From Rotaria socialis (Eukaryota; Rotifera; Eurotatoria; Philodinida; Philodinidae), in the NCBI GenBank assembly GCA_905331475.1, contig CAJNYU010002338.1, forward strand, positions 186,001 to 250,000: 64,000 nt of DNA. Direction: 5' to 3'. The notes beneath the pieces are model-generated. The model was not told the DNA's origin and did not search any database. It worked only from the letters and a program-made list of their open reading frames with translations. A program made the translations under genes and the position numbers. Every line of letters begins with the position of its first letter. Within the stretch, counting starts at the first letter, position 1. Below are positions 10,800 to 22,500 of the stretch, one piece after another.

Positions 10800-13164
10800 T
10801 AGTGGGGCTAGTCCTGGTCGATTTCGAGCACCCTCTCCTTAATATGATCAAAACAAGTAATGATGTTAAGTAGTTATATCTTCTATTTATGTTTTCTTTC
10901 TTTTCTTGTGACGTCATCATATGTATTCCATCTATATGTATGTGATCTTTCTAGTATATTCGTTCTCCTTCTTTCTTGTGTATGTGTTCTCTCGTGAGTT
11001 CCTAACTCTATTATCTTCTCGTGAATTCTGTGACTTTCCTTAACTCCGTATATATATATATATATATATCTGTTGTTTACAACAGTAAAGTGACATACAC
11101 ATACGTGATAACTAAAGCTTTTATTAGGCTAACAATTGGATAGTGATTCATAACCTATCAATGAGTTATTTCATGCATGTTTACTAAACTTCTACAATCA
11201 AAAGTTCATATATGTCAAATTTGTAACTTGAATTCAATTGAAATTGAAATCTTCAACTTTCAACTTTCCAACCGACAGCAATCTGAAGAATCGTGACTTA
11301 CACGCATCATCGCTGTTAGTTTGAAAGTTAAAAGTTGAAGATTTCAATTTCAATTGAATTCAAGTTTTAACTTTGACACTACTGCTCTTAAGATGCTAGA
11401 AAAAAGACTAAAAAAATGAGTACTGTTTCTTTTATTACTATTGAGCAAGACGCTTTGCTTGTAATGGGCAAAATAATTGAAATATCAAGATATTTTTAAT
11501 TCGCAAGTGAATCATCACTATTCTTATCTTAACATTAATATTATTCATTGCCCGTTCAATTATTAGACTTTCTCTTATTTTTGAGGGTCGGTTGATCTTG
11601 ATGTCAATTCAATTCGATTGTTAGTATTCTTTTATGTGCTTACTTAGCATATGAGTAAAATTATAGAATTGAAATCGACTTGATGTAATCAATATATGAA
11701 ATCCAATCTAAAGTATAACAGTTAAAATCTGGCATAAAATGGGGTATTCAATATCCGTTAATATTAGTTTAGTCTATGGAAAACTAGTATTTATTTTATT
11801 AGATATATAGAAGACGTGTATGTGTATTTTCATTGTTTTATTGAGATTGATAGAGACCATTCCTATGAGTTAAGTTAGTTTAATCCGAAAGAGAATTAAC
11901 CTAACAAGTATACGAAAAAAATCGTTTTTAGGTAAATATTTTATACATAACTAAATAGATGTATTATCAGGATTATGTCCAGATCAAACTTCTTTGATTC
12001 ATATTGTTTTTGTCTAAAACAAGCTTGCTACAGTTGAAAACACAGTAAAAGATCTATGCCATATTAGTAGAAGATCTTGCAGAGATATCATTTTAGAATT
12101 CTCTATGTTTCATTCATATTTATTTTTGTTCATAATAGAATGTTCTAACTTTTAACAAGTTAACTGGATTCTTATTTAAATTCTACAAACTTTATCGATA
12201 AGATTTCTCTTTTTATTCTGTTGATCAGCAGAGTCAAAATCATCGAAAACTATTGCATCACCACAAATTCTCTTAGATTTCTCTTGAGGAAAAATAGTCC
12301 TTCAAATGCATTCGAAATATCAACTAAAATAACATTTGTTAGTCGAAAATTCTTTTCTCGGAAATAATCACAAATAACATTACACGTTGATCTGTTTCTT
12401 ATAGGATGAGAAAAACATCATGTTGCCATACCAGAAAAGAATCTGAATATTTCTCCTGTATTTTGATAAAATGATCTGATTTGTTTGTCCTACTACCGAC
12501 AAAATGTTCATCAATCATATTTATCATAAAAAATATCTACAAATAATCGTTGAAGTTTCATTATTGACTTCAAAGAAAGGAGCTGAAACTGTTCATAACT
12601 TCTGACAAAAACTATAATCTAGTGTTTTAAAAGAATTCTTACAAAAACAAAATAGGGAAATATTTATTTTCTATAATACTAATAGTAATGAGGCATATAT
12701 ATGCGGAGTATAAATTTCATACTGAACGGCAATAGTATAAAGTATTAATAGAAAGAAAATCAATGAAATTTGATTTTAGCTAGGATAATAATTATCTTGC
12801 ATTGCCAGGGATTATAAAATATTAGTCAATGTATTTTCTATGAATCAAATCAATAAATACTCTTCTCTAAATGTTAATAGGACGAGGTGATTTTGTGGAA
12901 ATATATCAAATACATATTTAAAAGGTGTTTCTTCAGTAAAATCATGTTTCAATCACACTTCGCAAATGGAAATTTTCGCAGTCAATGTTTGGAATTAGAG
13001 TGGTATTTCTACCAGCGCCATCTTCCGTTGTAAAGTCAGATTAGCTAATGAAGTTTAATCAATCAAATTTAGTCATCATGTTACATTGTTTACCAATGAT
13101 TTCATTCAGTTTCTTTTTTTATTTGCGACGCACATAAGCACAAAATTACATTGAATAACTTATC
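10800..13164. other. Intergenic spacer (2.4 kb)
   Basis: AT-rich DNA with a TA dinucleotide run near 11049-11070 and the hairpin listed separately. No coding exon recognised. The 3' part should carry the RBM22 promoter. Confidence 0.5.
11225..11366. repeat. Inverted repeat / hairpin, 43-bp arms
   Basis: Arms 11225-11267 and 11324-11366 are near-perfect reverse complements (AACTTGAATTCAATTGAAAT... against ...ATTTCAATTGAATTCAAGTT) around a 56-bp loop. It could be a small MITE or a structured transcript. No target duplication was found. Confidence 0.7.
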
Positions 13165-14900
13165 ATGTCAATATCTCTTCTTTCGAATACATACAATCGT
13201 CAAAATTGGGAAGATGCAGTATGTAACTTGTATGAGTCATCGATTGATATACTTAACTTTGATATTTAGGAGTTTCCAATTTTATGCCAAACGTGTCTGG
13301 GCGATAATCCTTACATTCGGATGGTAAATTTCTTCAATTTATTATTCGTTTTTTTCCTATTTATATATAATGAATAACTGTAGATGAAAGAACGATATGG
13401 TCAAGAATGTAAAATTTGTAATCGCCCATTTACAATCTTTCGTTGGTGTCCAGGCGCTCGTATGCGTTTTAAGAAAACTGAAATTTGTCAAACTTGTAGT
13501 AAATTAAAAAATGTTTGTCAAACATGTTTACTTGATCTTGAATTTGGTTTGCTCTTGTGTTTTTTATTCATAATGAGAAAATACTCAACATAGAATCTTT
13601 AATTATAGGTTTACCTGTTCAAGTCCGTGATGAAGCATTAGAAATTACTGATACTATTCCAAAAGGTCAAGTTAATAAGGAATATTTTACACAAAATGCT
13701 GAAGTTCAAGTAATAATATTTTTTTCTTTTGTTTCATACTGATTGAATACAAGCTTTGTTTTAGATGTCACTCGAACAAACACCACAACCGTATGGCCAA
13801 TTAGCTAAAGCACAACCACCAAGTGATGTTCTCATGAAATTAGCACGATCAGCACCTTATTATAAACGAAATCAACCTCATATTTGTTCGTTTTATGTGA
13901 AAGGTGAATGCAAACGAGGTGAAGAATGTCCTTACAGGTATGAATTGATATTTGTTTTCGTCGACTGTAGAATATGAATAAATAATTTTAATTTCGAAGA
14001 CATGAAAAACCAACTGATCCGGATGATCCATTATCAAATCAAAATATTCGTGATCGATTTTATGGTGTTAATGATCCAGTTGCAGAAAAATTATTATCAC
14101 GTTACAAAGAATTACCACAATTAGAAACACCAGAAGATAAAACAGTAACAACACTTTATATTGGAAATGTTGTTGATATGGATGAACAACAACTTCGGTT
14201 TGTTTGTTTAATTCGAATATCATTTTATTTTTTATTTTTATCGTATGGTAGTGATCATTTTTATCAATATGGAGAAATTCGTTCCGTAACTGTTGTACCC
14301 AAGCAATCTTGTGCATTTGTACAATTTACACAACGTGATGCAGCTGAACGTGCCGCAAAAGAATGTTTTAATAAATTAGTTATTGATGGGAAACGTTTGA
14401 CTGTTAAATGGGGTAAACCAGCATCAGCACAAGGAACCGGTGGTCGATCGGGTGACGGTGGCATTTTTGAAACCAATTATGAGCCTGTACCTGGCCTTCC
14501 AACAGGTAAAATCACAATGCTATATTTATTCACCGATTTTTTTTGTATTTTATTTTTAAGTTGTTCCAATGCCAACTAATGAATTGAAAACTGACTTTTT
14601 TGGTTTATCATCATCATCGAATGCTGCTGTTTCAGCAACTACAACTTCTTTTTTACCACCACCACCAATGCCTCCACCAGATCTAGGCGATTATACATCA
14701 TCGTTATCATATGGGCATATGTCGATGGTAAATAACAAATATTTTCGCTGTTTTTTTTTAAACTTTTGTTTATTCATTATTAGCCCAATGCCAGTGGTAT
14801 GCCACCTCCATTATCGTCATTACGTGCTAGTGTACACTATCCATCTCAAGATCCATCACGTGTCGGTTCAACAGCTGCTCATGGAAAACCTAATGAATAA
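13165..14900 (+). CDS. RBM22: Pre-mRNA-splicing factor RBM22 (Cwc2/SLT11 type)
   Basis: Nine exons: 13165-13218, 13270-13323, 13384-13546, 13609-13709, 13765-13937, 14000-14197, 14252-14505, 14561-14727, 14784-14900. All phases agree, giving 426 aa; human RBM22 is 420. The start [21 protein letters not shown] leads into the cysteine-rich N-terminal zinc region (CQTC, CKIC, FRWCPGA, CQTC). A CCCH finger follows ([20 protein letters not shown], spacing C-x7-C-x5-C-x3-H). Next is an RRM with RNP2-like TLYIGNV and RNP1-like CAFVQFTQ, then a proline-rich tail with [12 protein letters not shown]22 contacts U6 snRNA and the intron in the activated spliceosome and acts in the nucleus. The gene is complete and looks conserved. 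Confidence 0.96.
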
Positions 14901-17900
14901 ACTGATCGTTTTCCTTTATATTATTCTTTGTGCGTGCATGTATTCATGTCATGTTTATGTATTCAATATAGAAAAAAAACTTGTTTTTTGTGAATAACGA
15001 TTATGAACGTAGTTTATGCTAATCACTCACGACAACAGAAGTTTTAATGAAACACTGATGATCTTCGCTAAATTAAAGGTGAAAACTTCTGAGAAAATAA
15101 ATCGTAAACTCTTCACTAGGATCCGAGTCTAATAAGATTTTTTTGAGCTTATGAAAATTTTTGACTGGATAGGCTACAGACGGTCTAGCGAAATCTAGTG
15201 ATCTGATAGAGGAAAAAAGGAATCTTCATGATACTGATAACATGGTAAACAGTAAATCTTACTGAAATTATTAAAATAGGGTTTCACTTGGTTTGTATCC
15301 AAACAATGCTAAATCAATTAGATCCGAATATTATTCATTCCTATTCTGTCCATAGAAATTTAACATAACGAAAACTAGCTAGAGATATAGTTCGATGAAT
15401 TCTGTAGGCGATAAACTACAAAGTAATCAATTAAAGTTTCCAGTATATTTGGTCATATTCTCTGGATAAAATTTATCATAGATAAGATTAACAACTATTC
15501 TAAACGGAACATTGTTAGGATTCGTTATCATTACAAATTATATCTGAATAATCCATTGTTATGACTGGATAGTATTATAAATTTAAAATATCTATGAAGA
15601 ATAATTCTTAATTAAGTCATCGCCGTTTCTTCCATTCGTAAAATTTCATAAAATACTAACGAGTTTTCCAACTGAAAACAAATAAATAGAAAAAAATTCA
15701 AATAATGAAAGAAATGTAATCAACAAGATCATTAGGAGTTTTCCTAGTGATCATATCTATAAATTAGTCGAACTCAATACTTCATTAGATAAAACTTGTA
15801 TACTTTTATAAGAAGAAAAACATAAAAGAAATTCAATGAGACGCATACTTTTGTCAATCCCAATCCACGCGGACCTATGCCCAAGACCGCTCATATTTCA
15901 GTAATACACAACGGAAACAATAGACGTATGCATATTATACGTAGAAAATAATATCTGTCATGATCAATTTCAGTTATTGTTCATTTGTATTTTTCTCTTT
16001 TCAATAGCAGATAACTTATTATATAGCTACTCATTATTATTACTAAACAAACATGAAACGTTTCTTATATGCAATGGTCTTGTCAGCAATTATGATTTTT
16101 GTCTTAGTTTTAATGAAATAATATAAAGATTTTGAAATAACTATATTTTTGAAGACAGCCAAATTAAGGTCCTTCTTTTAGAGATACAACAGAAGATATG
16201 AATTCTCTCATTTGTCAAAAAGAATATTTTCAAAGTTTCTGATTTTTTTAAAAATAGGAATCAGGTCATTTGAATACACGATATGAAAAAAAAACTATGG
16301 TCTTCGAGGCAATATTAGAACATAAACATATTTAAAACTCAATAATTTATTGAGATAGCAATGCAAATGCTTCCAGAATTTTTCATGAGAATCCTACAGA
16401 GCATTTCTAGACTCTTGCGCTGCATATGACATAACAACTAGTGAAACATCACTATTTACTTCTTTTATTGTGTTAATGATATTTTCTCAGCGAAACTCGA
16501 TTAGCATTTTAAATGATATCATACCCTTTTTCAATCAAATTTTAAAACGTAAAACTGATAGAAGAAGAAATTAAAGTAAGAATACTTGATAATATCGATA
16601 CGGTAAGTATATGAATCAGTCGTCGAAGTAGAAGCGTATCTTTGTAGTTTCTCTTGCGGTTCTTGCACTAGTCTCAGTCTGTCATAACTTGATCAGAACT
16701 ATCGATATTTAAGTGTTTTGTGCGAATTATCTTATAGATCATGTCGATGAAAATGAACATCACTAAAATTTATTAAACGTTAAACAAATCGACAAACGAA
16801 GATTTCAGATTGTTTTTAGGTTGAATATCGCTCAACTCGAGAATTAGCGGTATGATTTTAGCTTTACTTGACCATTGCCCCCCGTCTGTATTAGTATAGA
16901 AAACAATTCAAAACGAAAGCATATGCATCAAATTAATTTTTTTGACAATTATACAATAGAATATGAACTGGTGCTATTTATTTGGCAACATTTCTATTTA
17001 GAATAGTTTTTTTTTCTTGATCTAGGCCAAGATTAGGATTTGGAAAATTTAGTTAAGTATAGTTCAGATCCTAACAGCATTAACCGCCTATCAAACCAGA
17101 TATTTTTTTAACATATATTCACATAGTGCTCATTGTTTTTACTGATTCTCTTGATAAACAGATGATCTCTTATTACAAAACTTTGAAAAGCCGTTGTTAT
17201 GCTACACTGTATTAGTTTTATTGGTTCATACGTCAAAAACAAAATTTGATGTAAATTTTTGACGGTCTTTTTTTAATTCTATGCTTACCATCTGGTGCGA
17301 AAAATGCAGCTGCTGCTCTGCAATATTCTTTTCTATATCAGTCACATAAATCACTACGCTAACCTTTTCAGTTTGATTGATTAGATTCACTTCAATTTTT
17401 ATTGTGATGACGTTATTATAGGTTTGTGAGAATGTTTATTTTGAAGATGAAAGATTGAATCGAAATATAATTCGAATGCTTTTTAATCATTGAAAGAAGT
17501 TTATCTTGCCTTCCTGGAAGATTTTATGGAATCCAACTATTCTGTGCCAGCTCTTTTATGACTTCATTCGAGTGTAAGATCTGGCACGGAGATTTGCTGT
17601 ACTACTTTCAGAGGCTACAATACTGTGAACGATTGTTGCAAGAAAATATAAATTCAATTATTGAATATAAAAGTATCTTATCATATGTGTTGTTGCATTT
17701 AGCTACGTTAAAATTGAGTTCTTGTCAATTACTAATTTTAATAGAAAGTGTCTCATGCACTTACATTTTGAAAAATAAAAAGAAATGAAATAAAAGCTTC
17801 ATCATGGCGGGCAGGCGTTTTTATGACAAAAGAAAATTCTATTTACATTGAAAACAAAACGTACTGACGGATTAGTTTTCTAGAAAGTTTTACTATGAAA

Positions 17901-18314
17901 ACCAGCCGAACCTTAATTTTAAAGAGTGACACTAAAGTAGTTATGTATTCTGATAAGCGATCATTATTTGCATGGCTCATAAAATCGTTTCATTTCTTTA
18001 GATGGAAGAAATAATGTAGATGTACTTGTTGCTTGTAGAATGATTTGCCAGACTTTGACCATTTGAGTGACCTGATATTATCGGTGTGCCCTTCAATCTA
18101 CTTGCATTTTTTCTTTGTCTACCCTGTTTCCAATGACAAACAAAGACAAAAAGACAGCAGTTATTATCAATTACTCATATAATGGTATTAAATCAAGTGT
18201 TTCAAAAGAATCAGCACGCGTTTGCTGACAGCGATGCCTATTTTCACTTTTTTTTCTTGCATTTTGGTATTGTTGAATTGAGTTTTTTACAGTTTACCAA
18301 TACGAAAAAAAAAC
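14901..18314. other. Intergenic spacer (3.4 kb)
   Basis: Long AT-rich interval between RBM22 and the next gene. No coding exon, tRNA box or repeat seen. A 75-codon frame at 17558 lacks any protein-like character. Confidence 0.5.
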
Positions 18315-19496
18315 ATGAGCTCAGTTCCAAAATCTGGTGATATCGACGAAGAAAATAATATATTATCAACAAAAATAAAATTAACAAAAAATGAGTATAA
18401 CGCAACAGTACGTAACAAACTTGAATATAATCGTCTCAAAGTTATAAAAAGACATATCGGATATCAAAATGATATGAATGCCTGTAAATTGCGAACATCT
18501 GTGCATGATTTAAAAAAATGGCTGGATGATAATCAAAGAGTTGTTTGTAATATTAATGAATTCTTTACGAATAGACAAGTAAGATGTTACTTTTTATTTT
18601 CCAGAATCATTCGAAAACTCTCAATCTTTGCCATTTAGGTTCAATCAGCGCATCCTCATATGCGTTCTCGATTGCCTGGTGTTCGTTCAAGCTTTGCTCG
18701 TTCAAACGATGATCGGTCGCAGAGTCGAATGAAATCTGCATCGACACTTTCTCGGCCATACACTGCACCACTTCAAGTGTTATTTGAAGAAAAAATCGAT
18801 CAAGGAGATACGGAAACTGATGATGATGAAATAGTACCATTGTCTATTTCTCGATTGACTTCAGGCAAACGTTCAGTAGCTCGATCTACGTCTGCTATTT
18901 CAAGTTCAGCATTTTCTCAACATCCAACTGAAACAATTGTTAATGAGATTGACACAAAACCACCGCCCATTTCATCGATAAGTCACCGTATAACATGGCC
19001 AGTTAAATTAAAAGTATTTGCATTACAAGATGAAAACGAATCTCGTCAACAATATTTAGCTTGGCGTGCTGAACAACGTAAAGTTAAAGCTAAACCTTCA
19101 ACAGAAACATTTTTTGATGTTGAACTTGAACGAAAATATCAAGAATCAATTCGACGACGACAAGAAATTGAAGCCTATCTTACGCCAGAATTAATTGAAG
19201 AACATAAATTAAATGATCCAATATTTGCTAAGCGTTATCGACAATTTAAAATAGCTTTACATTCTGGTAAAATTCCATCCTATGATCCTAATGACTGTGA
19301 AATAAATATAACTATGACTAAATCAAAAATAGAACGTGCACGTTCAGAACTTATTACAGCTGAACAATCGAAAATCAAAACATATTATCAAAATCAACAA
19401 AATTCGAATGATTTACTTCTATCGAAACGTATTGAAACTTTTTTAAAACGACTTGCAAAACTTAAAGAAGATCAAGAAAGAGAATGCCAAGTTTAA
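18315..19496 (+). CDS. Uncharacterised basic coiled-coil protein, 373 aa
   Basis: Two exons, 18315-18578 and 18639-19496, with a 60-bp GT-AG intron in phase 0. I do not recognise the family. The N-terminal third is Lys/Asn-rich and probably helical (KLEYNRLKVIKRHIGYQND). The middle (about residues 95-190) is low-complexity, rich in Ser/Arg, with SASTLSRPYTAP and an acidic patch TETDDDE. The C-terminal half is strongly charged and likely helical (ENESRQQYLAWRAEQRKVKAK, ERKYQESIRRRQEIEAYL, FLKRLAKLKEDQERE). No signal peptide or membrane segment. This pattern is common in cytoskeletal and ciliary proteins, but that is a guess. The stop lies 40 bp from the stop of the convergent GalT-like gene. 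Confidence 0.75.
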
Positions 19497-19536
19497 TAAT
19501 TAAATAACCCTAGTAATAATAAAAACAAACAAAAAA

Positions 19537-22500
19537 TTATATTTTCTGAAACCATGTTATTATCTCTGCAAATAAAGCCGCAGGAAGTTTGTTCACATTA
19601 TATATGGAAAGTAAATCAAGACTTGAAACTTCCGATAATAGACTAGATACTTGACCACGAGGTATAATACGATAATAAATTGGAGTTAAACCACTATCAT
19701 CTTGATTGGGTGATAATGGTGGTAAGTATAAACATGAAGAAAAACTATATTGCTTTAATTTATTGAAATAACCTTTAAATGTAAAGTTAAATTTTATCAT
19801 TTAAATATTGAATTAAAAATATGCTAACAAACCTTGAACGATTTGATAGATTACTTTGATGAACCGTTCATCAAAATTCTCTGCTAAGACGATTATATCA
19901 TACTCTTTACGTGATGTCTAAAAACACAAATAAAAATGACATATTTGCCGTTTTCTATTATCAGTTAAGAGAACAAGAAAATCAGCTGCTAGAAGATATT
20001 ATCTCTTTCTTTTCTATTGTTTTCTTTGCATATTGTACAATGTATTGGGACAGCAGGAAAAAAAGAAGATAGAAACAACGTGAATGTAGGCGAGACATGA
20101 TAATGTGTTGTTGAATATACGTATACATATTTGCGTAGTATATCGACTGGGTCGTTAAGAGAATAGGTGAAAGTGATGTGACGCGACACGGCGCGACAAT
20201 GAAGAACATAATAACGAAAATTATTCGAACTAAGATTGTGTGTTAAAAACATGTGTGACAGTGAAAAACGAAATGATAATAATATATCATCATTGGTAAC
20301 ACAAATTCAAGAACAATTAGTATGTATTAACACACAACTGTAAAAGAATTCTTTTATAAAGAAGATAGGAAATATATAGAATTCTATTTATGTTACTTGA
20401 TACTACCATAAAATAGTCAGACAAGTCTGTGTATCCATCTATGAGGTTAATAAAATAGAGGTATAACAAATAAGAAACAAACTTATCTTCTCATAGTATT
20501 TCCAAGAAAATACTCTGAAGACAAATCAAACTACTATCAGAAATTTCATATGTAATACAAATATGAGATCGAACCGCAATAGTGGAGATGGAGAAATATA
20601 ATTGAATAAAAATCGATTGACAGTTTATTTTTGGCTAGGAAGATGTATATAAATGTAAATATTTTTCATTAGACATGGCATGATCTAATCATTCATACGC
20701 TAAAACCTTGTTTTACTTTAGAAATATATTCGTCAAGATAATATTGAATTAACTGAAAAGTTAACAATTCTTCATAATGATCTTTGTCATATTCGACAAT
20801 CTCTAATATGCACTCACTCAAATTCAAACCGAAACACAACAAGTCTTATTGAAACATCAACAGCAAACCGTTATCATCCAAAACAACGTTCTGATAGTGA
20901 ACCAAATATATTAAGTGATCGTCAACGTACATTAACAATAATCGATGACTTACAATAGGTACAAGAACTGTAATACCATTGAATGATACAGTCAAATTAA
21001 ATGCCATATGAATATCTTGTATTGCTCGAAAATAATTTTTTTGATGATGTTTCTTAGCATTTTCATGATCACGATAATACCGTTCAGATGCAAAACGTAT
21101 TGATTCAAATTGACCTTTAATAAAGAGCAGCATTTCGAAAAATGAAGACTAAACTTTTTTCTATCGAACCATAATAATGATCTGAATGAAGAGTTGCATG
21201 AACGTGCGGATGTACTTGTGAAGCTCCGCCATGTGGTAAACTATCCCAAAGCATAGTAGGAAAACGATGTGAAGGTGATTGTTTGTGAACAGCTTGAAAC
21301 CTATATTTAATAAAAAAAAGAATTCTCTTGTCAAATAACTCTAAGTAGGCAATTGTTCTAATTGGCATACACCCTCTGAGTTTGTATTGAATTCACATGA
21401 AGTTCTCAATAAAATTAGCGCACGTCTAAAAGACTTTGTTCTTAGTAACGTTTAATGTAGAGCTATGATTTGCTTTCTAAATTTTAGAATTGTTGTTAGA
21501 TACTTCAAGAAAAATCAACTAGCAGATTTTTCGATGAAAAATTTTGCTCTTAAATACGTTAAATCAATATACTTATTCACAGGAAAAATTTTGAATTGAA
21601 ATTCTATACTTTTTATTTCATAGAAATTATCTAACAGTCAGTCGAACATAAAATGATTCGATTGTAATCTATAGTATGAGAGACCCATGAGACTGAACTA
21701 TTGGTGACATTCACTGATCTCACTAAAATCTAGTTTCGGACTTTTTGTATATAATTTTGAACAACAAGTGACAATTGTTACAGTTTCATTATAGAATTAG
21801 AGCTGATTAGCCTTATTGTAAATTATGTTACAGTATTTTTAGTTGAGAAAAATGATATGATATATTTTTAAACAAGACTTCTATGCGCTTTTTCAATATA
21901 TAAAAAGAAATAAGCTGAGAATATTTTGTTTTTATTCGTTTTACCATTTCCAAGCTAATGTAAAAACATCTTTCATTTCTTTAAATGTTAATTTAGTAAT
22001 ATCATGTTGTCTTGGCATAAACATCGAATGCCATTGATCAAATTTAAAGGCATTAGCTGCTGAATATGCATATTGATTTTCCATACGACCAAGACTATCA
22101 ATTGCTGTCATGCTATTGTGAGTGTTGGAAAAAAAAGAATAAAATTCAATTCAACAATTGAAACAAAATTATTTACTTTTGATAATTGCATAAATCACAA
22201 CTTTTCGATGTTTTCTCCATAGTTTGATTTAAACTGCAATGATAGAAAAAGTTTTAACTAAACAGTAAAACAAGAGACAAACTTACTAAACTTCAAATGA
22301 TAGCTCAGGCGGTTGAATAGGGCGTCGACCCCGAAGTGGATTATAAACTGTATGTTCAAATGAGTACTTGTTTATAACAAAATGGAGTTCCTAGAGAAGG
22401 AATATTACTAGAAATATTTTCAGGTACTTGCACAAGAAATTTCTGTTTTCATTTGAGATTATATTTTATTAAGAAAGGAAAATTTCAGAAAAGATTTGTA

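Noticed and set aside
17558-17788. 76-aa open frame in the 3.4-kb spacer
   Set aside because: No motif, no splice context and no protein-like composition.
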